Part shown: positions 34,905 through 43,373 of the stretch, one piece after another
How positions within the stretch are numbered: position 1 is the first letter of the stretch
Layout of the letters: each line of letters begins with the position of its first letter
From: Lysinibacillus sp. JNUCC-52
GTDB taxonomy: Bacteria; Bacillota; Bacilli; Bacillales_A; Planococcaceae
Assembly (NCBI RefSeq): GCF_015999545.1
Contig: NZ_CP065546.1
Coordinates: 2,347,501-2,411,500, forward strand
Length of the DNA: 64,000 nt
Direction of reading: 5' to 3'
The notes under the pieces: generated by a model
Seen by the model: only the letters and a program-made list of their open reading frames with translations
Database searches by the model: none
What the model was told of the DNA's origin: nothing
Translations under genes and position numbers: made by a program

Positions 34905-35869
34905 GAAGTATTTTGATAATGCTTGAATATCTCAAAGCTAATAGTTGCCAATTGTTCCTGTAATAAAGTTGGCTCCAAAATAGTAAGTGATTTACCATAA
35001 GGGAGAAGAAAGTAAGGTACAAAACTATGAATGGACTCTTTATCAACCTTAAAAAGAGCCTGATTATTTTTTCGTTCTATTAAAGCATGATTGAATAACC
35101 AATGCTGACATAAATCATCTAGCACATGTGCATTACCTTCGATACGGACTGAAACGAGTTTATCAAGCTGATTCGAATCAGGTAAAAGGTCTTTTAAAAA
35201 GTAAGAACGTGCGGAGAACCCAAAAGGCCGATCAAATTTTTGATCTGTTTTGGACAATGATTGAATACGATCCATTCTAAAACTCCTCACTTCTTTCCGC
35301 AAATGGCAATAAGCTACTGTGTACCATTTACTTTTCCAATATACAATACCATAAGGGTCGATATAACGAGATTGAGGTTCAATCTCTCTTTCTTTAAGAT
35401 AAACGATATTTACACTATAACTGTCTGCAACAGCCATTTCTAAATCTTGAAGAATAGATTTTAAAGAAGGTGCAACAGTCGGATGTATAACTTCAAATCC
35501 TCTTAAATGATTATTTATATGATTCAGTTGTTCCTCGTTTGTATACATTTTCAATTTAGAAATAGCTTCATCTAAAGTTTCACTAAAAGGATACCCAGCA
35601 TCTATTGCAAATTTTGCAGCGTGTACAAGCGCTTTCTGCTCATCCTGGTTAAAAAATAAAGGGGCCTTTGTAAATTCATTCAGTAAACTGTACCCACCGT
35701 TATGCCCTGCATCTGAAATGATTGGTACCCCACTTGCACAGAGAGCATCAATATAACGGTATACCGTGCGGATACTGATTTCTAATTCTTCAGCTAGCTC
35801 CTTTGCAGTCAATTGTTTCCTTGTTTTAAGGAGCCATAATATAGAAAGCATATTAACCATTTTAGACAT
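34895..35869 (-). CDS. YafY-family HTH regulator with WYL domain
   Basis: 324 residues from ATG 35869 (AAAGGA 10-11 nt upstream). The N-terminal winged HTH (about 1-60: LTAKELAEELEISIRTVYRYIDAL) is DeoR/HTH_11-like. The WYL domain (about 135-215) reads VNIVYLKEREIEPQSRYIDP, then GIVYWKSKWYTVAYCHLRKE, and RSFRMDRIQSL. The C-terminal third is the WCX-type extension. WYL regulators respond to nucleotides or small ligands. It probably controls the SRPBCC gene immediately downstream. Confidence 0.9.
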   Translation of the reverse strand: MSKMVNMLSILWLLKTRKQLTAKELAEELEISIRTVYRYIDALCASGVPIISDAGHNGGYSLLNEFTKAPLFFNQDEQKALVHAAKFAIDAGYPFSETLDEAISKLKMYTNEEQLNHINNHLRGFEVIHPTVAPSLKSILQDLEMAVADSYSVNIVYLKEREIEPQSRYIDPYGIVYWKSKWYTVAYCHLRKEVRSFRMDRIQSLSKTDQKFDRPFGFSARSYFLKDLLPDSNQLDKLVSVRIEGNAHVLDDLCQHWLFNHALIERKNNQALFKVDKESIHSFVPYFLLPYGKSLTILEPTLLQEQLATISFEIFKHYQNTSLH

Positions 35870-36019
35870 ATACAAAGATTCCTTTCTCCGAAATTCAAAT
35901 CCACTTAATACGCTTATTCTGGAAGAACATTCTACTTTATTATAAATATCTTACTGTGGCATTTAAATAAAGGTTGGTAAAATATTTATTTTATGGAGTT
36001 CAGCTCACACTGTAGATGG

Positions 36020-36078
36020 CTACTGCCGTTGATTTCTATTACGAACTAGCAATTTCCACAGGAGTCTTCGTAAATTTT
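36020..36078 (+). repeat. Possible internally deleted remnant of the GC-rich repeat
   Basis: CTGCCGTTGATTTCTATTACG and then TTCCACAGGAGTCTTCGTA resemble the left end (CCGTTGTTGTCCGCTACG) and the right end (TTCCCGCAGGAGTC) of R2/R3 with the middle missing. The match is weak. Confidence 0.35.
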
Positions 36079-36096
36079 TTTCTTCCCATTACATAA

Positions 36097-36141
36097 AATT
36101 GTGTGAGAATTGTGTGAGAATTGTGTGAGTGCCTGACACCT
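36097..36141. repeat. REP-like element with tandem 11-bp units
   Basis: AATTGTGTGAG occurs three times head to tail (36097, 36108, 36119) and runs into TGCCTGACACC (36130-36140), the terminal arm of the element at 56578-56622. Confidence 0.7.
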
Positions 36142-36162
36142 AAAAAAACACCTAAAAAAAAT

Positions 36163-36203
36163 GACAAAGGGCAACAAGAAAATTACTCTTGATGCCCTTT
36201 GTC
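36163..36203 (-). terminator. Terminator of the lysine-catabolic operon
   Basis: GACAAAGGGCA.CAAGA pairs with TCTTG.TGCCCTTTGTC, followed by a T-run on the minus strand. Confidence 0.85.
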
Positions 36204-36221
36204 GATATCAATGTCTCTTAT

Positions 36222-37424
36222 TTACTCATCAAATGGCCATTTAGGTAACATTTTTGCTAACGGCTTATCGTTTCGTCGGCCAAGTACATAATCCGCCTGC
36301 ATTATCGTATGAATTTCTCGTGTTCCTTCATAAATTACTGGCGCTTTAGAGTTACGAAGATAACGCGCAACAGGATAATCATCTGAGTAGCCGTATGCGC
36401 CATGAATTTGCAGTGCATCATCCGCTGCCTTGTTGGCAAAATCACAAGCTTGCCACTTTGCCAACGAAGTTTCTCTTGTATTGCGAATACCGTTATTTTT
36501 CAACTCTCCAACTCTATAAACAAGTAGTCGACTCATTTGATAGCCTGCTTCCATTTTAGCAATCATTTGACCGACAAGTTGATGCTCCCCGATCGGCTTG
36601 CCAAATGTCTCACGCTCATGACAATATTTCACACTTGCCTCAATACACGCTTGAATAAGGCCAACTGCACCCGCTGCTACTGTAAAGCGACCATTATCCA
36701 GTGCGGACATGGCAATTTTAAAGCCTTCTCCCTCTTCACCTAAACGATTTTCTACTGGAATGCGCAAGTCCTCGAAAAAAAGTTCTCCTGTATTACCTGC
36801 CCGAATGCCATACTTCCCTTTAATCGCCTTGGATGAAAAGCCATCCATTGAGCGTTCAACAATAAAGGCGCTAATACCATGATGCTTTTTCGATTTGTCT
36901 GTATAGGCAAAGACGATAAAGTGGTCGGCTATATCACATAAGGAAATCCATGTTTTTTGGCCATTTAATACATAAAAATCACCATCGCGTACAGCCGTCG
37001 TAGTCATTGCCGCCACATCAGAACCTGCACCAGGCTCAGTCAGCCCAAATGCGCCAATACGTTCACCTTTCGCCTGTGGCACAAGGTATTGCTGTTTTTG
37101 TGCCTCAGTGCCCCATTGCATTAACGTCATACTATTTAAACCTATATGGACGGATACAGCCGTTCGAAAAGCTGTATCCCCTCGTTCTAGTTCCTCACAA
37201 ACGATAGCAAGTGCATTATAATCCATGCCACTGCCACCATACTTTTCAGGTACACATACACCCATAAATCCAAGCTCAGCAAGCCTTGACCAAATGGTTG
37301 CATCAAAACTTCCCTGTGCATCCCACTTTGCAATATGCGGCATTATTTCATCATCAACAAACTGGCGCACAGTTTTTCTTAGTATTTCCTGCTCTGTTGT
37401 AAATTCGAAATTCAAGGCCTTCAC
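36222..37424 (-). CDS. Acyl-CoA dehydrogenase, probably glutaryl-CoA dehydrogenase-like
   Basis: 400 residues from GTG 37424, directly after the upstream gene's TAG (zero-base spacing); TTG 37415 is an alternative start. It is a soluble FAD enzyme with the signatures FGLTEPGAGSD, NGQKTWISLCDIAD and LQIHGAYGYSDDYPVARYLRN. The catalytic base Glu is at IYEGTREIH, the position used by short/medium-chain and glutaryl-CoA enzymes. FRTAVSVHIGL aligns with YRSAMSVQSSL of human glutaryl-CoA dehydrogenase, keeping the Arg and Ser that bind the distal carboxylate. With lysine dehydrogenase and ALDH upstream, oxidation of glutaryl-CoA from lysine is the best reading; other short-chain substrates remain possible. 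Confidence 0.8.
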   Translation of the reverse strand: MKALNFEFTTEQEILRKTVRQFVDDEIMPHIAKWDAQGSFDATIWSRLAELGFMGVCVPEKYGGSGMDYNALAIVCEELERGDTAFRTAVSVHIGLNSMTLMQWGTEAQKQQYLVPQAKGERIGAFGLTEPGAGSDVAAMTTTAVRDGDFYVLNGQKTWISLCDIADHFIVFAYTDKSKKHHGISAFIVERSMDGFSSKAIKGKYGIRAGNTGELFFEDLRIPVENRLGEEGEGFKIAMSALDNGRFTVAAGAVGLIQACIEASVKYCHERETFGKPIGEHQLVGQMIAKMEAGYQMSRLLVYRVGELKNNGIRNTRETSLAKWQACDFANKAADDALQIHGAYGYSDDYPVARYLRNSKAPVIYEGTREIHTIMQADYVLGRRNDKPLAKMLPKWPFDE

Positions 37425-38600
37425 CTACCATTTCACAATCATTGCAGACTTATGAGAAGTTTCCTTAATGACAACACCACGTTTTGCCATTTCTTTAATA
37501 TACGGCTCACCTGGTACAATCGTTTCTGGAGCAAAAACCCCACGTTCTGTAATAAGCCCATCGCCAATCATTTGTGCTACTACCGAAATTGTATTTGCTG
37601 TTGCACGAGCCATCGCTGTTTCATTAACCGTCATATCTTTACGTACGACCATTTCGTATTCATATGTGACTTGCTGTTGTGCCTTTTCACCTGCAACAAT
37701 GACACGTAATAGCACCGCATCAGGCTTTGTTCCAAGTTCAAGTTTTTTCTTCAGCGCCTCTCTGACAACCGCTCTTACAGGCACTTCTTGATTTTCCAGC
37801 TCTACATTATTACTAGCATCTAAAAATCCTAAGTCTGCTAATAATTTAAATTTCTCTGCATGCCCCTTATAACGAATCGTTTTATATTCTAATGTGTGGA
37901 CATTTGGGAATGTCTTATAAAGAGTGGAAATACCACCCGATGTATAAAATGCCTCAAGCACACCAAAACCATCGAAATAAATAGGTTCAATTCCTGATAA
38001 AGATGGAACTTCTTCAAGTTTACCCTTTTGAATCATTTTAGAAGGCTGAGTATAGTGGTCAAATACACCATCAAGAGAAAAGACGCGCGTATAATGCAAA
38101 GGTGGCTTCGGCTCTGTAGGTATACCACCTACATACAGTTTAATAGATTCGACTTCATCTAATTTTGTTGCCCCATAGCCTGCTAATATGTTCACCATAC
38201 CTGGCGCTACACCTAAATCAGGTATGATAGTCACACCTTTTGCCTTGGCTTCTTCATGTAATGCCAAAATCTTTTCAGTTACACCACCGATATGTCCCCC
38301 TAAATCTACGGAATGAACACCCGCCTCTATTGCTGCCCTTGCTACTCGTTCATTAAATGAATAGAACAATGCATTTACAACAACATTACCTTTTGCAATT
38401 ACCGATGTTAATGACTCATCATTTTCCGCATGCAACTCCACTACTTCAACTTTATCTGTATTTAATGTATCTACAAACTGTTGAGCTACATTTACGTCGA
38501 TATCCCCTAAAAAGACACGTTCAACACTGTTATTTTTTATTAAATCACGAGCTACTTCTTTCCCCATCAATCCTGCACCTAATACAACAACTTTCATCAT
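37425..38600 (-). CDS. lysDH: L-lysine 6-dehydrogenase (saccharopine dehydrogenase-like)
   Basis: 391 residues from ATG 38600 (AAAGGGG at 38607-38613, spacing 6; ATG 38597 also possible, and ATG 38606 abuts the ribosome site). N-terminal Rossmann motif VVVLGAGLMGKEVARDL; also VVNALFYSFNERVARAAIEAGVHSVDLGGHIG, PDLGVAPGMVNILAGYGA and TIRYKGHAEKFKLLADLG. These match, from memory, Geobacillus stearothermophilus lysine 6-dehydrogenase (EC 1.4.1.18), which oxidatively deaminates the lysine epsilon carbon to aminoadipate semialdehyde/piperideine-6-carboxylate. Saccharopine dehydrogenase is the main alternative. The adjoining ALDH supplies the next step. Middle gene of the operon. Confidence 0.85.
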   Translation of the reverse strand: MMKVVVLGAGLMGKEVARDLIKNNSVERVFLGDIDVNVAQQFVDTLNTDKVEVVELHAENDESLTSVIAKGNVVVNALFYSFNERVARAAIEAGVHSVDLGGHIGGVTEKILALHEEAKAKGVTIIPDLGVAPGMVNILAGYGATKLDEVESIKLYVGGIPTEPKPPLHYTRVFSLDGVFDHYTQPSKMIQKGKLEEVPSLSGIEPIYFDGFGVLEAFYTSGGISTLYKTFPNVHTLEYKTIRYKGHAEKFKLLADLGFLDASNNVELENQEVPVRAVVREALKKKLELGTKPDAVLLRVIVAGEKAQQQVTYEYEMVVRKDMTVNETAMARATANTISVVAQMIGDGLITERGVFAPETIVPGEPYIKEMAKRGVVIKETSHKSAMIVKW

Positions 38601-38623
38601 GAACATCCCCTTTCATAGATCTG

Positions 38624-40102
38624 TTACTTTGTATCGATTTGTGCTCTTTGTAATTTGCCGCTGTAGTCAACGTAAATACTCTTCCATTCTGTGTAAACAT
38701 CCAATGCTGCTACCCCAGAATCTCGATGTCCATTTCCTGTTCCTTTCGTTCCCCCGAATGGCAAATGGATTTCTGCTCCTGTCGTACCTGCATTGATATA
38801 AACAATACCTGTATCTAAATCTCGTTGAGCGCGGAAAATCGTATTAACATTTTGTGAGAAAATAGAGCTTGATAAGCCAAATTTCACACCATTATTGACT
38901 TCAATTGCTTCATCTAAGCTTGCAACTTCAATAAGAGAGACGACTGGTCCAAAAATTTCTTCCTGCGCTATAATCATATGTGGCTTTACATTTGTAAACA
39001 GTGTCGGCTCATAGTAAAACCCTTTATCATAAGGAGCCTCATTTAAAATTTTGCCTCCTGTTAATAATGTGGCACCTTCCTGTTTACCAATTTGTACATA
39101 ATGATTAATTTTTTCTAATGCTGCTCTATTAATTACTGGACCAATTTTTACACTTTCATCTAAACCGTCTCCAATAGTTAAAAACTGCATTGCTTCTAGT
39201 AGACGGTTTTCTAATTCTTCTCTTACATCTTTATGCACAATGACACGACTACATGCTGTACAACGTTGACCTGCTGTACCAAATGCACTCCATAATATCG
39301 CTTCAGTAGCAAGCTGTAAGTCTGCATCGTCCATGACAATTACAGCATTTTTCCCGCCCATTTCGAGTGAAACTTTCTTTAAATGCTTCCCTCCAAGTTC
39401 CGCCACCTTACTTCCCGTTGTGGTAGAACCAGTGAACGAAATCACTTTAACATCAGGATGCTCAATTAATGCTGTACCAACAGTAGGCCCTGTACCAAAA
39501 ATAATATTTGCTACCCCTTCTGGTAAGCCCACTTCCTCAAAAATCTTCCCCATTTCATATGCCATCATTGGTGTTTCATTAGATGGCTTCCAAATAAACG
39601 TATTGCCCGCCACAAGAGCAGGAAAAGACTTCCACGTAGCGATGGCAACAGGGAAGTTCCACGGTGTTATTAGACCTACTACACCGATGGGTGCGCGAAC
39701 ACTCATGGCGAATTTATTGGCAAGCTCAGACGGTGTTGTCTCCCCAAACAACCTTCGCCCTTCCCCTGCCATATAATAAGCCATATCGATCCCTTCCTGT
39801 ACTTCTCCTCTTGCTTCTTCAATCACCTTACCCATTTCTTTTGTTAAAACGGTCGCCAAATATTCTTTCTTTTCCTTCATCCGTTGACCGATGGCATATA
39901 AATAATCTGCACGCTTTGGTGCTGGCACAAGTGCCCATTGTTTTTGCGCAGCCTTCGCTACATTTACCGCTTCCATCACTTCAGTTGCAGTGGAAAGTGG
40001 TATTGACGCTAAGTGCTCTCCATTTGCAGGATTTGTCACTGCTATACTTTGTAAATGCGAATGTGTAACCCATTTACCACCGATATAGTTTTTAATTTCC
40101 AT
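38624..40102 (-). CDS. Aldehyde dehydrogenase, probably aminoadipate-semialdehyde dehydrogenase
   Basis: 492 residues from ATG 40102 with AGGGGG 8 nt upstream (the GTG at 40111 overlaps it). NAD(P) site and transition motif: TPWNFPVAIATWKSFPAL and WKPSNETPMMAYEM. Catalytic Glu in SLEMGGKNAVIV and catalytic Cys in GTAGQRCTACSR. The substrate-side stretch GAEIHLPFGGTKGTGNGHRDSG is typical of semialdehyde-type ALDHs. First gene of the operon with lysine 6-dehydrogenase and a glutaryl-CoA-type dehydrogenase; context makes alpha-aminoadipate semialdehyde the likely substrate. Intergenic spacing to the next gene is 23 bp. Confidence 0.88.
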   Translation of the reverse strand: MEIKNYIGGKWVTHSHLQSIAVTNPANGEHLASIPLSTATEVMEAVNVAKAAQKQWALVPAPKRADYLYAIGQRMKEKKEYLATVLTKEMGKVIEEARGEVQEGIDMAYYMAGEGRRLFGETTPSELANKFAMSVRAPIGVVGLITPWNFPVAIATWKSFPALVAGNTFIWKPSNETPMMAYEMGKIFEEVGLPEGVANIIFGTGPTVGTALIEHPDVKVISFTGSTTTGSKVAELGGKHLKKVSLEMGGKNAVIVMDDADLQLATEAILWSAFGTAGQRCTACSRVIVHKDVREELENRLLEAMQFLTIGDGLDESVKIGPVINRAALEKINHYVQIGKQEGATLLTGGKILNEAPYDKGFYYEPTLFTNVKPHMIIAQEEIFGPVVSLIEVASLDEAIEVNNGVKFGLSSSIFSQNVNTIFRAQRDLDTGIVYINAGTTGAEIHLPFGGTKGTGNGHRDSGVAALDVYTEWKSIYVDYSGKLQRAQIDTK

Positions 40103-40476
40103 TACAAACACCCCCTGATAAATCTATGATGCTTTGGCTTTCAACGTATCTTTTTCTTTCGCTACAGAAAATATCTGCGCTATTGCTTCCTTATGCGCAT
40201 AGGATTACATTTATGCAGCTAAAAGTGTCAAAATTCCGAATTTTCATTTTAAAGAACCTTCTTGAGCATTAATCTCATCTTGAAGCAATGTTGGTGAAAA
40301 AATCGGTGATTTTTGCCAAAGGTTTTATCTTTGTCCAGCAATTATATATAGTTAGTGCATACTTTCTTCACTATATAGAAACAACTGGCGAAAAGATAAA
40401 TAATACACATTCTAGTGTTTTATATTCGACATTTTCTATCTTATTCCCTTTATTTCTAAAATTATTAATTACGCAA
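40103..40476. other. Intergenic region upstream of the lysine operon
   Basis: It holds the leader and promoter of the minus-strand ALDH operon. TTGACA on the minus strand (40231-40226) is followed 17-18 nt later by a weak -10 (TAATCC). I find no convincing sigma-54 element and no ribosome-site-supported ORF. Confidence 0.35.
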
Positions 40477-40504
40477 TGAAACTATCCTGACTAATAATCG
40501 TATA
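40477..40504 (+). promoter_or_regulatory. Sigma-W-like ECF promoter of the AIM24-family gene
   Basis: TGAAAC (40477-40482), 16-nt spacer, CGTATA (40499-40504), 34 nt before the ATG: an exact match to the sigma-W consensus and identical in both boxes and spacing to the site at 8018-8045. Confidence 0.65.
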
Positions 40505-40538
40505 CAATAACAATAAATGATATTGGAGGAATTACACT

Positions 40539-41339
40539 ATGAATAACCATGAAATCGACTACAAAATATTTGGTGATGACATGCAATATGTGCAGGTGGA
40601 ACTTGATCCGCAAGAAACAGTAGTTGCAGAAGCAGGAGCCTTAATGATGATGGATGATGCTATTCAGATGGAAACAATTTTTGGTGACGGCTCAAGAGGA
40701 AGTTCTCAAAGCGGTTTTATGGGGAAATTACTTGGAGCAGGTAAACGTCTTGTAACAGGCGAAAGCTTATTTATGACAACATTTACGAACGCTGGTTCAG
40801 GAAAACGCCATGTTTATTTTGCATCACCTTATCCTGGGAAAATTATCCCTATGGATTTAAGTCAATTAAAGGGAAAAATCATTTGTCAAAAGGATGCTTT
40901 TTTAGCTGCTGCTAAAGGCGTTTCAGTTGGAGTTGAATTCCAGAAAAAAATCGGCGTAGGTTTCTTCGGTGGGGAAGGCTTCATTATGCAAAAGCTTGAA
41001 GGTGACGGAATGGCTTTCGTACATGCAGGGGGCGCCATTCATCAAAAAACTTTACAGCCTGGCGAAGTATTGCGTGTTGATACAGGTTGTTTAGTAGCAA
41101 TGACTTCTGACGTTGATTACAATATTGAAATGGTTGGCGGCGTGAAAACTGCACTATTTGGTGGTGAAGGAATCTTCTTCGCAACTTTGCGCGGTCCTGG
41201 TACTGTTTGGGTCCAATCATTACCATTTAGCCGATTAGCAAGTCGTGTCTTTGCAGCTGCACCGATTTCACAAGGTGGTGGCGGACAATCTGCAGGTGAA
41301 GGTGGTATTGGTGGACTATTTGATATGTTCAATAAGTAG
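40539..41339 (+). CDS. TIGR00266/AIM24 family protein
   Basis: 266 residues, beta-rich. [25 protein letters not shown] is the family opening; [35 protein letters not shown] and [11 protein letters not shown] are the conserved repeats of the AIM24 double-stranded beta-helix fold. There is no signal peptide. The C-terminus is a flexible Gly/Ser/Gln tail ending GGLFDMFNK, a pattern also seen in relatives with C-terminal SPFH-like or short peptide tags. Function is uncharacterised in bacteria. The ECF-type promoter ahead of it suggests an envelope-stress role. GGAGGAATTACACT precedes the ATG. Confidence 0.88.
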   Translation: MNNHEIDYKIFGDDMQYVQVELDPQETVVAEAGALMMMDDAIQMETIFGDGSRGSSQSGFMGKLLGAGKRLVTGESLFMTTFTNAGSGKRHVYFASPYPGKIIPMDLSQLKGKIICQKDAFLAAAKGVSVGVEFQKKIGVGFFGGEGFIMQKLEGDGMAFVHAGGAIHQKTLQPGEVLRVDTGCLVAMTSDVDYNIEMVGGVKTALFGGEGIFFATLRGPGTVWVQSLPFSRLASRVFAAAPISQGGGGQSAGEGGIGGLFDMFNK

Positions 41340-41491
41340 CAACTAGACATATCTAGTCACAAAGATGTTTCCTGTCATCTTCAGTACTTCTAACAGATTA
41401 AGGCGAGCTAAACAAAGCTCGTACTCTTCTCTGTCGTTGCAGTTTTGTTGCATTTCATTTAGCATGGTTATTCAAAATATAGTTGATTTTA

Positions 41492-41530
41492 GGGCTGCTT
41501 GTTCTTTATAAGAATCAAGCAACCCTTCTT
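41492..41530 (+). terminator. Terminator of the AIM24-family gene
   Basis: GGGCTGCTTG pairs with CAAGCAACCC (one mismatch), 14-nt loop, followed by TTCTTTT. Confidence 0.7.
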
Positions 41531-41537
41531 TTAACTC

Positions 41538-41580
41538 AAATTGTTTGAAATTGTTTGAAATTGTTTGTGTGCCTGGCACT
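41538..41580. repeat. REP-like element with tandem 10-bp units
   Basis: AAATTGTTTG occurs three times in tandem (41538, 41548, 41558), followed by TGTGCCTGGCACT (41568-41580). Same organisation as the element at 36097. Confidence 0.7.
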
Positions 41581-41597
41581 TCACTTAGGCACTTCGC

Positions 41598-43373
41598 TTA
41601 TATTTCTTTCGTTTCTTCTCTTAACCATGCACTTTCTTCTTCATTTAAATATGGAACTAGCTTTGTGTAAACCTCTTGGTGATAATTGTTTAACCATTGT
41701 TTTTCACTCTCTGTTAACATATCTTTATTAATCCCTGCCAAATCAATAGGGCAATATGTCACTGCTTCAAACTTCATAAATTGTCCGAATTCTGTTTTCT
41801 CGTCTTCAACTACTAACATCATATTTTCAATTCTAATTCCATATTTACCTTCAAGATAGATTCCAGGTTCATTCGTAACAATCATGCCTTTTTCTAATGT
41901 AACATGATTCGTATTTCGAATGCTTTGTGGTCCTTCATGAACATTTAGGAAAAAGCCTACCCCATGTCCTGTTCCACATTTATAATCCAAGCCATACTGC
42001 CAAATTGGTTGTCTTGCTAAAACATCTAAGTTAGCGCCTGTTGCTCCGTATAAATATTTTACTGAGCTTAATGCAATAAAGCCTTTTAACACCAAAGTAT
42101 AATCTCTTTTTTGTTCCTCAGTTAGTTTTCCTAAAACAATCGTTCTTGTAATATCTGTTGTGCCATCATAATATTGTCCGCCTGAATCAATTAAAAATAG
42201 ACCTTCATTATTAAGCGTATATTGCGATTCTTGGTTAGCTTTATAATGCATCATTGCTGCATGTTCTTTATAACCTGCAATCGTATCAAAGCTAGGCCCA
42301 ACAAAACCTTCCTGTTCTCTTCTGAAATCTTCTAATTTTTGTTCTGCAGTAATCTCTGTAATTTCTTCCTGTTCTACAGAATCTTTTAGCCATTTCATAA
42401 ATTTCACCATAGCTAAACCATCTTTTATTTCACACCATTTTAAATTTTTTATTTCCACATCATTTTTAATCGCTTTTAAATGCGTTGTAATGTTAGGACT
42501 TTCAAGTTTCTTTGTTTTTTCGTTAATGGCATTATATAATCCGATATTTGTTTTATTTGGATCTAAAAGCACGACATCTTCGGCCGAAAGGTATTTTAAG
42601 AATGTTTGTAAATCATTATTTTCTTTCAACTCAATTCCTTCTGCCTCTAATTCCGATTTTACTAAAGCGGGAACCTTGCTCGAATCAATAAATAAATAAC
42701 ATTTATGTTGTGCTACAACTACATTCGCTATCGCCACTGGATTATTAGGTACATCGTTACCTCTTATATTCAAAAGCCAGGCAATATCATCAAGGGAAGT
42801 TAAAATATAATAATTTGCTCCTTTATTTTTCATTATGGCTCTTACTTCATTTATTTTTTCTACTCGTGATTGCCCCGCGTAGTTCACGTCATGAGTAAAA
42901 ATCGCCCCTTTAGGAATCTCTGGTCTATCTTCCCACAGACTACCTATTAAATCTTGATCCATTTTTAACGTGATACCTTTCCCTTTTAGATCTTCTTCCA
43001 TCTTTTTAACTAAATCTATTGAAAATACATTTCCATCAAAGCCTACAATGCTTCCTTCATTTAGAACATCTGCTAGCCATTCTGAATAAAACGGTACCCC
43101 TGGATCTACCATTCTAAATAATCTTATTCCTGAATTTTCAAGCTGCTTTTCAGCTTGAATATAATATCTGCCATCTGTCCATAATCCAGCATCGTTTAAT
43201 GTAATTACTACTGTCCCAGCAGACCCTGTGAAACCTGAAATCCATTCTCTACATTTCCAATAGTCAGCTATATATTCGCTCTGATGTGCATCAAAACTTG
43301 GAATTATATAAGCATCCATATGATTTTCTTGCATTAGCTTTCTTAACTTTTCAACTCTATCTCTAATATTCAT
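41598..43373 (-). CDS. Aminopeptidase P (Xaa-Pro aminopeptidase, M24B), three-domain type
   Basis: 591 residues from ATG 43373, with GGAGGT 7 nt upstream; this start overlaps the end of the upstream EutH gene by 11 bp. Two creatinase-like N-terminal domains (about 1-300) precede the pita-bread M24 domain and the C-terminal extension of eukaryotic-type APP. Metal ligands are visible in LIDSGGQYYDGTTDITRT (two Asp), KCGTGHGVG (His), MIVTNEPGIY (Glu) and GIRIENM (Glu). It removes N-terminal residues preceding proline. Long APP next to a EutH-type permease is unusual (see findings). Confidence 0.92.
   Translation of the reverse strand: MNIRDRVEKLRKLMQENHMDAYIIPSFDAHQSEYIADYWKCREWISGFTGSAGTVVITLNDAGLWTDGRYYIQAEKQLENSGIRLFRMVDPGVPFYSEWLADVLNEGSIVGFDGNVFSIDLVKKMEEDLKGKGITLKMDQDLIGSLWEDRPEIPKGAIFTHDVNYAGQSRVEKINEVRAIMKNKGANYYILTSLDDIAWLLNIRGNDVPNNPVAIANVVVAQHKCYLFIDSSKVPALVKSELEAEGIELKENNDLQTFLKYLSAEDVVLLDPNKTNIGLYNAINEKTKKLESPNITTHLKAIKNDVEIKNLKWCEIKDGLAMVKFMKWLKDSVEQEEITEITAEQKLEDFRREQEGFVGPSFDTIAGYKEHAAMMHYKANQESQYTLNNEGLFLIDSGGQYYDGTTDITRTIVLGKLTEEQKRDYTLVLKGFIALSSVKYLYGATGANLDVLARQPIWQYGLDYKCGTGHGVGFFLNVHEGPQSIRNTNHVTLEKGMIVTNEPGIYLEGKYGIRIENMMLVVEDEKTEFGQFMKFEAVTYCPIDLAGINKDMLTESEKQWLNNYHQEVYTKLVPYLNEEESAWLREETKEI

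Noticed and set aside
36097..36141. Three short tandem repeats that could suggest a mini CRISPR
   Set aside because: The 11-bp units are directly abutting with no spacers, and the same family recurs elsewhere as a palindrome, so it is a REP-like repeat.
40103..40300. Sigma-54 (-12/-24) promoter for the lysine-degradation operon
   Set aside because: No TGGCAC-N5-TTGC-like element on the minus strand, and no sigma-54 activator gene adjoins the operon.
40288..40479. Plus-strand ORF of 63 residues with hydrophobic stretches
   Set aside because: No ribosome site before ATG 40288, and its 3' end reaches the ECF promoter of the AIM24-family gene.
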